A stretch of 64,000 bases of DNA, taken from Lasioglossum baleicum (lineage: Eukaryota; Arthropoda; Insecta; Hymenoptera; Halictidae). The notes below the pieces were generated by a model. That model did no database searches. It was not told the DNA's origin and was given only the letters and a program-made list of their open reading frames with translations. Position 1 is the stretch's first letter; each line of letters begins with the position of its first letter. The position numbers and the translations under genes were made by a program. This document shows positions 1 through 12,886 of the stretch, in pieces. Where the stretch lies: the NCBI RefSeq assembly GCF_051020765.1, contig NC_134934.1, positions 3,906,001 through 3,970,000 of the forward strand. The letters are read 5' to 3'.

Positions 1-1240
1 TCTCAATATCTTCTTGTTCGTGAACGGGGTCGGAGAATGTTCAGTGAGCCGCGAGAGCAAGCGGTAGGTCTCTCGAAATACTTCGCTCGAATAGCTCCAG
101 TTAGAACTACGTTATTTCAGTCGTACGTCGGGGGGATGTGGCTTCTGCCGGCGAGCTTCTTCCCGAACGATCGAACCGAATACCGAAAACACAACAGCGG
201 AATGAGCCCTGCGCGCGATCGATCCGCCCCCGGTTTTTCGATTTGTTCTACTACGGTTCTCCGGTCCGATGTGTAACCGGTGTAACGTTCCGGGAGCGGG
301 ATCCCGTCCCACCGACGTGGAAAATTGACCGCTCTCTCTCTCTTTCTCCATTCTCATCCTTCCTCGGGACCTCTTCATTTCCCATTTATCCTGACACCGA
401 GCATGTAGGGTTTAAAGCAACTTTGATGGCCGGTTTTCGCAGCGACCACGGTAATGCGATTCTCGCTTTATAGAAAACGGTTAACCCGGACGGACGCTCG
501 ATTTTAAAGCTCGTTAGAGGATATTCCGCGCTCGGACACCAGCTGAGTGGAGAGGGTGCTTGCAGGCACGAGAATGGGTAGTGTGAGCCCCGTGAGGCGT
601 CGGAGTGCTCGTGAAGAGAGGTTGGAGCTACGGAGCCACGCCTACTCGGGACGTTCAACGCGGAGAGAGCTGGATATCGGGGCTATTCGGAAAGTTAGGA
701 ATTACTTCTCGATATCTTCAGCTTTGCTTCCCTTGCATCTGCTTGCGATGTTCCAGTGCCTCTGTACTGTGCCAGAAATGATCTTCTAAACTTGGCTAAG
801 AAGTTTTCAAATTGTTTTTGATCTTCGGAGCTACATTTTTAGGAGATAGTATGGAGTCTGGATGTAATTTTCTTCGCAAGGCACTGTTTTAGCCTCGCAA
901 GTGCCACAAGGCTCCGCCTGCTTGCAGAGTAAACCACACCTGTTCAGGGAAAGCCACGCCTACTCTCCACAAACAACGCGAGATAGTACAGTCTTTCGTC
1001 GTAACATTAAGAACCTCTCTTCCGGCGACACGGTGTTGCCTCAGGGGGCAATCTAGATCGCTCTCGGGGCACCGAGGGCTCGTAACAAGGATCGAGACGG
1101 AGCCGCTGGATCGATCGTTCGCTCGCGATATAGGGGCAGGGTTTACGGCTGGAGGGAGGTAAATTCGCGAGGGCTGGGAAAGACGTTGAGCGGTTTGGAT
1201 GTTTACGAGCGCAAGAATTTTCGTGTGAGACGCAGAGAAT

Positions 1241-1281
1241 GAGAGGGCGAGAGAGAGAGTGAGAGAGAGGGAGAGAGAGAC
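1241..1281. repeat. GA-rich simple sequence
   Basis: Imperfect (GA)n tract interrupted by GT and GG. It is a minor microsatellite. Confidence 0.8.
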
Positions 1282-1595
1282 GCGGTTTAATAATATCTCG
1301 AAGCAAGTGCCGTGAACAAAGCCGCTCGACGGTGGAGCGGCTTTCGGAAACTCGTATACCTCTAGGGTAATTGCACGGATTGAAATATGCAGGCTGCTCG
1401 TCTATAATCGACGCGGAAACTCCGACCGGGAAAGTTCGCGTCGCGACGAGCTGCGCTCCACGCGCGTTCACCTGGAGTTTCGCGCCGAGCACCGAACATC
1501 GCAGACGAATCGACCGTCCCGTAATTAGGTCTCATGGGTAACGGAAGCAATTGCGGATCCGGCCGAGAGAGCATCCACGGGTTTCAGGGTCTAGC

Positions 1596-1640
1596 TTATT
1601 CTCTTTCTCTCTCTCGCTCTCTCGTCTCTCTCTTTCTCTG
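1596..1640. repeat. CT-rich simple sequence
   Basis: Imperfect (CT)n/(TTTCTC)n tract. It accounts for the Ser/Leu-rich frames reading through it. Confidence 0.75.
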
Positions 1641-2345
1641 GGCTTCAACCGTGTCGGGACGTCGCGTCGATGCGTTAGGTCGACGAAAATTGGGAATTCG
1701 ACCGTCGAATTGCGTAAACTGCCGCTCAAAATTCCCTACCACCATTCCCACCATTGTCATCGTGCATTATTCGAATCGTTTCATCGCTACAGCGAAAGAA
1801 TATTTTCCAATGAAACGTCGATTTAATTGAGCGAGCTTGCTTTAATATCGTAACGCACTCTGTGCTCTCGATCGGTCATGTATCGCGTGTAATGAATAAT
1901 GCGGGCACACGCGTCGGTGAGCACTGTGCGATACATTGTTCGTTTATTCGTTAATAATTCCTGTAACCGAATATTATTCAAGGCTCGATAGAGGATGCAT
2001 TATGGCTAGACCGCGGATTTTGTGCATTTCGAACGGAAATTATTCGGTAAAGCACAAACCTGTGGACGTATCGCAAGAATTATGTTTTGCTTGACTTGGT
2101 CTATTTATGAACATGATTACTGTCCAGTGGTTGGTTACTTGATAGTAGAGTCCTTGCTTTACATTATAGTTTAATTAATTTTAACGTTTATACATTGATG
2201 TCCAGTGGCGTTAACTTTACGACTCACGCCACTGCCGGTCAAATGCCCGATTTTATTATATATTTTTCATTTTGAAATTGATTCAATCTCAATTTCTTTA
2301 TCCATGCATATATTGTACTAAAAATTGTACAAAATTTCAATAAAC

Positions 2346-2415
2346 AGAGCCTTGATATTTTTATAAGCTGAAACATTTGAATCGTCTTTAGTGCTCGGTA
2401 GGTTCAGCGTTAAAT
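2346..2415 (+). repeat. dispersed repeat, GGTAGGTTYRGCGTTAAA family (copy A)
   Basis: The copy begins AGAGCCTTGATATTTTTATA, continues AGCTGAAACATTT, and ends in GGTAGGTTCAGCGTTAAA. Another copy with the same block order lies at 32334-32403. Terminal fragments in the opposite orientation lie at 52018-52032 and 57464-57479. This looks like a short non-autonomous element family, but full ends were not defined. Confidence 0.7.
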
Positions 2416-3029
2416 ATCCCTCATTCACAATTCGGTGCTTGCACAGAGGAATGTTCGTGAATTATCAACGGGGGTATCTGTACTCAAACAATCGAGTAAC
2501 ATCCTAGAAATTTCGCTCGCAACACGCAAGATTGATCGTCTCTCTCGGACAGTCTCGCCTGTCAGTGTTCCTCAATATGAGCATGAAACAAAATTATTAA
2601 ATTATTGCAATCCATAACCGTGTGCTCATTCGATCGCTGTTCGCGTATACTCAGGAAGCCGGCCACTGTCCCGAGGAATTGACAAACGGCAGCGAGTCGC
2701 ATCGTTCGAACGCGGTAACGAGGTCTCGGGAGTATAGCTCTGCGATAGTTGTCGGATCGCAGTTCGCCGGTATCGTCCGTTGTCAACAGATGTTCCGGCG
2801 ATTGTGCGCTGTTAGCGAAGTTACGCTTGTCGCCGGTATATCTCTGTCTCGGCTGGCAGCTTCTAACGATCGGGTTCCGCGGTGACACGAAGACACCAGC
2901 CTGGTTATCGGTCGCGTTCAACAGTTGCCACTTCGCCAATATTTCGAACCGTTCTTCCTATCAAACCGACAATCCCATTCGACGCTCACCGACGACAACA
3001 TACTCAATTAAATAATCTGAAGAAACAAC

Positions 3030-3460
3030 TGAAAGATTCAACGACTGTTGCGAAACGGGCATCGTAGGATCGAGGAATCGATTGCCGTTCGATTGTTCTC
3101 ATCAACAAAATTCCTAATGCAATTGTTCTAGCAAAGAACTAGGAGATAGAAGACACAATACACTTCTCTCATTAATCATTTTAAAACGTTATAAGTAAAA
3201 CGTGTCAATATTTATAAATTTTTTAAATCTTTTTCAAAATTTCTTTACAAAGAACTGTGGCAGTTGGAAGATTCTGTTCAAGATCGGCACCGATCAGAGA
3301 TCAGGATCGAGGATATTCTCCAGGTCTACCGAACAGATTCCCAAATAAATTGTCCTAGGAGAGGACTGCGACAGTAGAAGGATTCCGTTCGGAGACCGTT
3401 GCGAAACGATCGACGTCGATCGGAGATCGTAGGATCGAGGAATCGGTTTTCCGTGCCTTT
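3030..3460. repeat. degenerate repeat cluster
   Basis: The phrases 'ACTGTTGCGAAACG', 'GTAGGATCGAGGAATCG' and 'AAAGAACT..GGCAGT..GAAG' recur in shuffled, diverged form near 3045-3085, 3125-3155, 3250-3320 and 3345-3445. This suggests an old local tandem duplication of roughly 100-200 bp units. No protein-coding signal was seen. Confidence 0.5.
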
Positions 3461-3462
3461 TT

Positions 3463-3490
3463 CGGCTCGGCTCGGCTCCGCTCGGCTCGG
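3463..3490. repeat. (CGGCT)n pentanucleotide repeat
   Basis: About five imperfect copies of CGGCT, one interrupted by CCG. Confidence 0.8.
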
Positions 3491-3499
3491 TGCGTTCAC

Positions 3500-5000
3500 T
3501 TCTTGGAGTCGCAGTCGCATTCGCGAGCAGTTACGGGCGCGCAGCTGTCTGCATTAAGCGTGGGTACACGAGTTGGCACAAGCACCTATCTGCATATTTA
3601 CACGCGTTTCCCCGTGTACCGTGATAAAATCAGCGCAACCTGTGCTCCGGAGGCAACGTGCTGCGGTGTCATAATCGTATTCCTCGAGACACCTTCGAGC
3701 GTTCTGGGAACTGGTCGCGCCCGGGCTGCCGAGGGAGGAACGCAAACAGCGCGTCAGGAATCGAATCTGCGAATTATAGTTACCATTTAGCTTGTGCCAA
3801 CCGGAAACCAGTCTCTTGGAAAAATTGTTTGCGCAGTGTCAACAAGATTTAATCGTGCGACACCACGGAATCACCCCCTTGGAAAGATTCCTTCAAGTTC
3901 GACAACCTTTAATTTTCTGTTACGATTGCGTTTATTCCCAATTATTTTATTTATATTTTTCCAGCAGATCCACACTAACAACATTTTGTTGTGTAGAAAC
4001 ACCTCGGCTTGGTCAGCGCATAAACAGAGCGAGCCGTGTACGACAAGTTCGATAGCAGATATTACAACACCGTAATCGAACCGCGCGAAATGAGGGGGCA
4101 TATCCGCCCCCCATGGGGGTTGGTTTTCTTTTTCCTCGGGATACCCCTGATCCCGCTATTCCGAAGTTTCGAGGGGGATAATGCGATTCCGATGACCGGG
4201 CGGGACCGGGGCCAGCGAGATATTATTCGTTCGGGGAGATATTATTCCTCCGGATCGGCCGGGCGTCGATAATTGCGGGGAGTTTAACGAATGGCGACTT
4301 AGTTATTGCGGCAATTCCGGCCGTAATTCCGGCGCCGGACACGCCGCAGGTCTCTGTCGATATCGGAGAAGGGGATGAGGCCTTCTGGGAGCTTGTCGCG
4401 AGACACCATACCCCTGCTTATATACGCGTGCACTTAACGCTTGCAATTTTTAATTACGCTGGCCGTTCATGCCTCGGGGCCGGGGGCCGCGAGTTTTACG
4501 ATAATTTGCGGCTATAATTCGTTCCTCTGCCCTGGCCCCGACCCCTCTCGCGAAATCGCCATTCCCCGGTTCTTCTTTTTTCTTCCCCGCCCTCGAAAAG
4601 CCCGGAGAACTCGAATACGATCGCCGGGAATAATTAAATGTTTCCAGCGGAGAACAAACCGCAAGAATGCCGGCGGCGAGAGACTGTTTTCCGCCCTGGA
4701 AAAAAGAACCACGCTGGAGGGATGGTAAATAATCTCGATGCGTCGCCGGAGAATCGATTCCAGGCTCGTTGTTTAATCCATTTGCTCATTAGCGTGTGTA
4801 CGCGAGCTGTTTTCCCGTTATTGCTTGCCCGGGCGCATTGCTTTCTTAGCCACGGGTAATTAATCTTCCAAACGGCGATTCGAACGGAGGCCGCTCGTTT
4901 GCCTAATCGATTCACTACACAATACGATGAGATAATGTATATTCGTATTTTAAAGTTCTTCCGATGTTTCAAATTCACTGGTCACTGTTTCAAAGTCACA
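3500..5000. other. no recognisable gene
   Basis: Unique moderately GC-rich sequence. The short open frames show no domain and no clear ATG-to-donor structure. Confidence 0.5.
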
Positions 5001-5002
5001 TC

Positions 5003-5105
5003 GCAGCTATTTTAACTCGAAAATTAAACGTTTCTTCCGACCTAGAATTATTCTTATTAATGTAATCCTCATTAGTGACTCCAAGTCACCACTCGAGTGC
5101 TAAGG
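5003..5105 (+). repeat. dispersed repeat, AGCTATTTTAACTCG family (copy A)
   Basis: Contains AGCTATTTTAACTCGAAAAT followed by TAAACGTTTCTTCCGACC and TAGAATTATTC. It ends near the palindromic ACTCGAGTGCTAAGG. A closely matching 50-bp block occurs at 33128-33180 in the same orientation, and a truncated variant at 35178-35220. I infer a dispersed non-autonomous repeat; its class is not determined. Confidence 0.65.
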
Positions 5106-6787
5106 CATAAATACACTTTCGTAGGAAATCGAATAAATTTCATAAATCAAACGGCTCCGTGAATCTTGTGATATAGAATACGTGGCAGAGGGATTATCGT
5201 CGAATTTCTCTCACGATGCAAATGGGTTAACTCTGCGTCACGAGCCAATTAAAATAAATCCTCGGAGCGATTTTGCTTCGAGGGAGTTTTTGGTCGCGCT
5301 AGAAATAAATTTCGGGGTTGACGGCGAGTGTAAGTGGCTGAGATAAATCGAGAGGGAGGAGAAAGAGGGTCTCCGGGTGTTGGTAGGCGAGGGGGAAAGA
5401 GTAGACAAGAAAAGTCTGAGAGACCGGACGACGAGAGACGGACGTCTTGACCGATTGTACGGCTCGCGGTGGAAATTAGAGGAGGCGCGTTCTTGCTGGT
5501 CGACCACTCGCTTCCGGTGGATGAAACAACCCCTAATAACAGTCTGGAAAGGTGTTCGCGTCTATCTGCGGCGACCATGGTCTCCGGAAAGTGGATTACC
5601 CGGTGGAAATAATCGGGAGAGCTGCACGAACTCCCTTGAAGCTCGACGACCTTTTAAACGCGATCACTGGACAACTCCAGTTGTCAATTACTCTTTTATA
5701 TTTCACTTTGTAAATTTCTTCGTAAATGCATAAAAATCCGATTTCAGTTACCGGATTACTGAGCCTACCGATCTGTAAAAATGGCTGACCCATGTTGCTT
5801 TATACAAATGACATCATAGAATTTATAATAGATATTCTGTGATTTCGATTATAATATGTGCTTGAATACAAAAATCTCTATAATCATTTCCAGCGTAAGC
5901 ATCATTATAATTTCAATAAAAGCCAGAAACCGGCGATGTGACCGACGGTGGTAGATTCAGTGTGAAAAAGCGCGATCCATAAAATATATCAGCAGACACC
6001 TAGCTCGTTCATCTTTCTCGCGAAGCCGAAGGATCTCGCGTACTTAGGCTCGATTAAAGTGTCTATGCATCGTAGACGAGGTTTCCCCGTTCAGATCGCA
6101 ATTCTGATTCGGTTCTTTCATCGATGTCGGTCGCGATTGGCTGGTACGTTCCAATTGGAAGGCTTGGAACTCGTTCGGGCGCGTTCGAGGGAAACCAACT
6201 GGAGTGTGTTCCAGCCGATAAGCGACTCTTTGTGCTCGGATAATTCGAATGTAAACCAGCCGGTGCTCGACGAGCCAACGGACACGCGCGAATATACATA
6301 CGTATAGACGTGTGTGTGCTTGGTTAGGGCTCTGTTCTTACGTGCACGCGCCGCTTCGTTGGAAGGTCAAAGGGCGGCGGCGCGGCGGCTACAGTATCGG
6401 AGATTGATCGGATAGCTGCTTTGTTGGCGGCGATGTGGAATTGGAATACCGATGCTGTTATATCGAGAGGAGCATCGTGTTCTTTTTAAGGACAGCAGCG
6501 GGTTCAACGAGAATCAAAGGCCCCGTCGTTAACGGATGAATATTTATCCCGACAGGGAGCGGCGACGGAAACCCGATAGAATCGGTGATCGCGACCGCTG
6601 CCACCAACGGATGCAGTCGTAATAGCTGTCCACTCTTGTTGCCGTCGATGGAATAGAGTGTATAGTCGCCCTACGAAGCCATACCTCCGTCACTATTAAC
6701 TCGGCGGAGAGCTAGAAATGTTACGAATGTTTCGAACGAAATGTGTTGCTGCTTTGGAAAATACACTTACTTACTTTTTTTTTACAG
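5106..6787. other. no recognisable gene
   Basis: No supported exon, RNA gene or mobile element was seen. Confidence 0.5.
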
Positions 6788-6895
6788 TTGCACCGAACGA
6801 CCTGCTTTGTTGTCAGCAAATATAAGTTCACTGAATAAAGCGGAAAAAAGGTTTCGAAAAAATTTCTTTGCCCCATCTGATCGCGTTTTCCCCAG
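6788..6895 (+). CDS. possible internal exon (weak candidate)
   Basis: The candidate is preceded by a strong 3' splice-site pattern: CTTAC-like branch sequences, a run of nine T, then ACAG ending at 6787. It ends in CCCCAG at 6895, followed by GTATGC, an acceptable but not ideal donor. The 108 nt are a multiple of three and open in frame 2 (TGC ACC GAA CGA...), giving a peptide with ...LNKAEKRFRKNF.... No domain is recognisable. The neighbouring sequence has no other exon, so chance pairing of a polypyrimidine tract with a CAG|GT is quite possible. RNA evidence would decide. Confidence 0.18.
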
Positions 6896-6999
6896 GTATG
6901 CCGTTTCAATTATCTTGATAATAAGCAAGATGTTGGTGTTCGAGGCGGTTCGAACACTTCGCACGAGAATCCTTGAACTTTGCTGGGTCGACCTCCGCG

Positions 7000-9900
7000 A
7001 GAGCGCCCTTGGAAAATAAAAAAGGTGAGCGAGCGAGAGTCGAGATACGCACGATTGCGCAAAGGAGGCCGTTCCAGGGTGGTGCAACTATCGAGAGGGT
7101 TAAAAACGCTTATCGGCGGAGCTTGAAGATAGCGAGAGCGCGCGCGGATCGGCTCGGCTGTTTAGAGGGGAGTGTGAGGAAGAGAGAGAGAGAGAGAGAG
7201 AGAACAAGAAGAAAAAGATGGAGGGTCTCGAAGGGTCGGAGGGAACGACGTTCGAGAAATCGCTTAGGACCGGAGCGATGGGCACTGCCGCGAGATAAAG
7301 AAAGAAGCCGAGCCCGGCTTGTAAAGCTCGTAACCCAGATGCGTCCCGTGTGTTTTATTGCCCTTTTACGCGGCTCTCCTCTCCTCTCTGTTTCTCTTCA
7401 GTTCCCTCTGGACCGTCCAAGGGGCAAAGATCGTTTGCCGCAGTTCTCGCGACCGGCACACAAGCCCTGAAATCCGAGCGGGCCCGCTTCTCTCTGGTTC
7501 GCATAAATTCCTGTCGTTTCGCCATTTTTCCCTCAGCTCGAGAGCGCCACTTGAATTCCGTTTAATTAAGCACAGGATGCTTCGCGTTCCCCGAGTGACG
7601 ATCCCACGGCACGATAGCCGAGAAAAACGTCCTACCGAGATGACATATCGGACGCTCTCCCAGGAATGCGACAAATCGGTCGGAAGAGGGTCGATCAACC
7701 AGAGAATTCGATTTTAGATGTGGTACACCGAGCTGGACTGCGGAGTTAAATCAAGATGTGCTTTTAAGCCTGTTCTTCTATCTCGTGGGAAAATTTTAGA
7801 GCAACACTGAGTATGAATTTCAATCTCAATTTGAATATGAATTTCGATCAAAAAATTGAATATGAATTTGGAATAGCAATTAAGGGGAGGAGTCGAGGGT
7901 TGAATCGAGGGCCTATCGAAGAGGCGATCGGTCGCGATGATTTCAATTATTCGCAGCGCGCAGCGCGGCTCGCTGGCTGTTCACCAATGCGGAAGGTGTG
8001 CGGTGGCAACGCTTTCAAGGTCACCGGCACCTGTCCGTGCGCCCGCATGCCGTCTGGCTGGTAACCTGCCCCGGCACTTTCTCCGTTTCCTCGGCTGATA
8101 TTATGCTCGGCCGTGCACCGTTTGCACCGCGTGCACTGGCCTCCGGCGCGGCGAGAGCGCTCGCCTCTCGTTATGCATTTTTCAGCGAACAGCGGCCGCG
8201 GCGCGACGCTGCCCTTGACTCCGCGCGGCCCTACAACTCTTTCAACAAGGCTTCTCTCACACTATCTCCCCCGTCAACTGGTGCTCGTTCATTTTCCAGA
8301 CCGCTCGTGAAACGTTACAAAATTAACCCTTCCCGAAGCCTACTCGACCCTTCGACCGAAAGGGGTGAGCTTTCCACGCGAGCCTTCGCTCACCCCTTCC
8401 ACCATGGTTATCGTTACAGCCACCGATAATCGGAACGTTTGGCGTTCACGATTTCCTGCCAGAGAAAAATGGAAATTTGTTCGTGTTTCTGTACTTTCGA
8501 TAATGATACAATTTTCTGTGCGTTAATCTTCGTAAAAATTGTAAATTTCTCTGATAACGGAGGAATAAAAAAACGAATAACGTGTACATTTTCCTAGATA
8601 TTAGACGGCAAGGGGTTAACACGAAAAAACACCTGTCAGAGCGTTCGGGCGATCGATTCGCAATTTACGGAGGAATCTGGCTCCTCCGTCCCAGTTCGAG
8701 ACCGCGCTCGCTCTAATGGACCTGCTCGTTTTAATTCCTCCGTCCAATTTATAGCGGCACCTGCTCCGACGATCCTTCCCTCGTTCGGTCCTCCATCGAG
8801 CCACGATTAGCCGAAAGTTTCGTGGTCCTCCTCGAGAGGAAGCTCGATTAAGGGCATCCAGTCACTCGACGCCCTTCCACCACGAATCGAAACATCAGAG
8901 AATTCATTATTCTCGACGAGAGGTTCACGACTAACATACCACACAATCCTACATTGCAATATGTACATATTTTTTGAAAATGTACATTGTTCCTAAAAAT
9001 TATAAAGGACTACCCTTAACTTTCGGCCTTTCTTCACCTCGAATCACCTTGTTGAAAAAAAAACTCGAATGTTCACCCGTAGAGTAAAGAGCTACCCTTG
9101 GTCTCCACCCCTAGACCGCGGATTTCCCTGCAGGGATAAACGGGAAAGTTGAAAGGCATGTTTTTTGTGGAAGAGTTTTTCGCCCTGGAAATCCTGTTTC
9201 CGCCGGGGAGATCCGGTTTCGAATTCCCGGATACGGACGCGGTGAAAACTCGGGGGGTTGGCTGCATCGACGAGCGAAGCAACGAGTATAGGCGTCGCGT
9301 CGGGATAGTAGGGGTTGTAATCGCGAGATTCGACTTCGCAAAGCAGCTCTGCGGTTCCCTCGTTCCCCGCGAATGCGTATCACGGCCGGAATAATCGAAT
9401 CGGACGGTTCGTTCCCGGCGAGATTGAATTAGACAGCGCAGCGCGGAGACGTTGCCGCTCTTCGTGACGGATTAAGATGGAACCGCGAGAGACGCGTAAA
9501 AATGGACAGACCCACGCTTTCGAGGGGTGAGATCACGAGGGGGAGAATAGCGGAAGCTGTGATCCGTCCTAAGTAACGAGCTTTATCGCTGCGAGCCGGA
9601 CACTCGCCTGATCAATATTCGAATAAACCCTCGAACTCGGTGGATGCACACGGGGGTGGAAATGTTTGTCGAGTGTGCTCCGGACATTCCGTAGGCTCGA
9701 GAGAATGTTTTACTGGGGTGCGAGTGTTTACTGGATAGGTGTAAATAAGGGAATCGAGACGATTTTACACTATCGGCTGCCGGTGAAAGTAGGGAGAGAG
9801 TGATCTACTGGTTGCGAGATTAGTTGTACGTTTGGTAAACGGAAGTGGGGGTTGCATTACCGGAAATTGTAGAGTCCCGAGTTCGAACTGGTTTGAATTA

Positions 9901-12356
9901 ATTAACAGAGTGTTAGTGTTTCCAATGCAGTGCATGTCCAATGTGTGCAAAGGATTATAGAGATTATATTGAATATAATGGAGGCAATCTAATATTAGTT
10001 TAACGATGACAGTTTTATTAGAATCCTAATAGTAATGATTGCGACTGTGAATCCAAACTAAAATTTTTTAAACGTCATCTATTCTTGTCAGAACCGCCTA
10101 AAGTTCACGGTTCAGAGTAATGAGGTCAACCATCCCCAATTTCCATGAAACACCCCAAGTATAAGGGCAGGAGATCAGAGGAAAAGAAAAGCAGGCTTTA
10201 ATAGAAGTGTAGTCCGTAAGCCACCCTACTCTATCCATTTCTATTTTCTGCTTCCCGGAAAACTTATCGAGATGAGTCTTTGCTTAGGGGCTGAACGCTC
10301 TTATTATATCGACGCGCGATGGCGTCGTTCCACCCCACCTAGGAAAGCCGTTGAAATATTCTCACGATTTTTCGACAAAACGTTCCGGCGCGGCGCAGCG
10401 TTTCGCGGTAAAGTGCTCGCGAATAGTCTCATTTTTAACGCGACGCGAAGGAGGGTGAGCCGCGTCGCGACTGTTCCTCGCAGATGGGGGTGCACGCGCT
10501 ACCTATCATCTTCGAGAGTGGAGATCAACCTTATTGTTCGGCGAAAAGTGTGCACTAAAATTCTCTGTTCGAAATAGGGCTCTCAAGACGGCTTCCGGAG
10601 GCTTTTACCATTTGACATTCGCACGATGCAGTATCGAACAGTACTGTGTAGTCGTTTGGAACTGAAAATGTCTTACTGAAACTTCAAACCCTTGCAGTAG
10701 GGTGGCTCTTGTTTATCCTTGTCGAAAATCTTTTTCAAAATTTATTCAGTTTCTTATTCCTATTTAATTTTGCATGAAGATCCGCAAGTCTGTCAGTGAG
10801 TTGTAGTCCCATGATAATTTCCTTTTGCCAATCACTGAGAAGCAGTTCTGGAAGCTGCTCTAAATGTACCTTAAAAATGATTGTGTATTAAGCCTCGGGA
10901 GAAGAGCTCGCAGGAGCCGTAGAATTGGAGGTTCTTGAAGGATCCAAGGTCTCTGGCGCAGCGAGGAGTGTAACGCGATTCCTGAGGGCGTCGTTCTGTT
11001 TGCCGAAGGAGGAAAGGAAGACGAAACGGTTAACCGTGGAGCAGCAGCACCGGCGATATTTGTTTCCGTCCTCGACTGCTTGCTCGCCCTGCTTGATTTT
11101 CGAATTCGAGCTGGGTGGGGAGGCACGATTCGTTAACGTCTGTCGCAGCACGCCGCGCCTGCTCTGGTGTCTGCGCTAGCTGGCAAGAAGACAAGTGTTT
11201 GCTTCACGTTTCAGGAGCCGGTCGAGAAGCGGTTCTCTCGTTAGTTAGCCATTTAGCAGAGAGTCGCCTGGGAAACAGGCGCATCGGCTTGAAAACTTTC
11301 CCTCGCCCTCCGAAAATGGAAATCGATCTGCACACCGCCCCTGCTAGAACTGCGTCGCGCGAACAAACACTCGCACATACAGAAGCCTGATTAACGACCG
11401 CCCAGGAACGCTTTCGCCTAACTTCCGCCAACACTTTCGGCGCGGCAGCTTGCCGCACACACTTCTGCACAACTTTCCCGCTTACCGTCTCGTTTCGATA
11501 CGATCAACCTCTACGCGGCTCTAGGCCACCTCTGATCGATCCCTTTCTCGCGATGTCCCCGAGTCTCAAGGCGACGAACCACCTACGCGCTGCAGCTACT
11601 TGCTACCAACGCAATTTCCAAATGCTCTATACTGTAAAGGGTCTAGTCAATCGATTTTTATTGGTATGGTGTGTAAAATAATATTTTTTTAGGTTGAAAG
11701 ACAATTCCCCTAAAATTTATCTTTTTTTTTGGTTGTTAATAGACATATTAAAATGAAAAAAAAAAACGAAAATACGTCGCGTTTAAAAAGAGATTATTGG
11801 TCAAGAAGAGACTTAATCTCCTGATCGAATCATTAATTCGGGTTCGCTTTTCTATTGACCAGGACACCATTGTGATACTAGGACTGTACAAGATCTAGAG
11901 TCTGGACCTTCGAAAAGACCAATCAAAACCTTTTCAACAACGACGAGAAGAAATATGAAATAAGTTGATACATATGTACGTGTTGGTCTAACGCCAACAC
12001 GTACCGCGACAGATCTATCATATCTCGACGTCGATGTTAAGGATTTCATTGAAAATGAAATATGATGCAGCCCGCACGAAATCAGGGGGAGTCTAAGTCA
12101 TCATTTAGCTGGTTTTGAATCAGTTTATAAAATACAGATCCTTGATCTTGGCACTGTGCCAGCGGGCCGGTCTAATGGGTCATACCACGACGAATCGATT
12201 ATACGTCGACAAAGATGCGAGTGATCTTGATCAGAATGAAATATGAAGCAGTAGTTATTACTGGATACATGAAACTGGGGTTGTACGATGGGGTTCTATT
12301 GTATTGACAGGGTTGTATAATTATTCTCAAGATTCTCTTTAAGTAAACTGCACATC
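7000..12356. other. no recognisable gene
   Basis: Contains a (GA)n tract at 7181-7203 and a short AT-rich ATGAATTT-type repeat around 7813-7870. At 12021-12070 and 12200-12253 lie two diverged direct copies of a block with 'CGTCGA..ATG' and 'GAAATATGAAGCAG'. No transposase, reverse transcriptase or splice-bounded exon was seen. Confidence 0.5.
7181..7203. repeat. (GA)n microsatellite
   Basis: About eleven uninterrupted AG dinucleotides. Confidence 0.9.
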
Positions 12357-12358
12357 TA

Positions 12359-12884
12359 CAGTTAGGAGCAAAACTGATCACACACACTTTAAATCAGAAT
12401 AACTCTTTTATGAATGGACCTAACGGCTTCAATTTCTCTGGAAGGCTAGAAGAATTAATTTAGTAAATGACGTCTAAAAAATATGTTGAAAAAATGCATT
12501 TGGTCGGAATTGTGAAAAACAATAGTAAAAATTGATTTTTACGACTTTTTTTAGCTGAGCCAACAAATACCACTTTTGATCGTTTATAACTCGTAAAACA
12601 ATTAACCAATTTCAATGAAATTTTCGGAGCGTATATAGTTTATACAAGCTGACCAGACACATCTTTTAAATGTTTATTATTGGGCCAGTTAAAAGAGTCA
12701 TAAAAATCAATTTTTACTATTGTTTTTCACGATTCCGACCAAATGCATTTTCTCAACATATTTTTTAGACGTCATTTACTAAACTAATTCTTCTAGCTTT
12801 ATAGAGAAAATTGAAGTCGTTGGGTCCATTCATAAAAAAGTTATTCTGATTTGAAGTGTGTGTAATCAGTTTTTTTCCTAACTG
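12359..12884. mobile_element. Tc1/mariner-like MITE with long inverted repeats
   Basis: The element starts CAGTTAGGAGCAAAACTGAT and ends with the inverted counterpart ...TCCTAACTG. It is flanked by TA on both sides (12357-12358 and 12885-12886), as expected for Tc1/mariner insertion. The inverted repeats are very long: about 12359-12566 pairs with about 12678-12884 at roughly 90% identity, around a centre of about 110 bp. At 526 bp with no transposase frame it is non-autonomous. Diverged homology of its arm to 14520-14690 shows the family is present more than once. The TA ends and the start CAGT are seen directly. The superfamily call follows from TA targeting and the CAGT terminus and is not proven. 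Confidence 0.85.
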
Positions 12885-12886
12885 TA

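Larger units (their letters stand above)
1..2337. other. no recognisable gene
   Basis: No exon with a convincing start and splice site was found. The stretch holds a GA-rich patch (about 1241-1281), a CT-rich patch (about 1596-1640) and two copies of a CCACGCCTACTC motif (632-649 and 952-967). Open frames here either lack an ATG or read as random Arg/Ser-rich peptide. Confidence 0.6.

Noticed and set aside
11852..12253. possible copia-like fragment near repeated CGTCGA...GAAATATGA blocks
   Set aside because: No reverse transcriptase, integrase or LTR pattern could be read in any frame; only a weak direct repeat remains.
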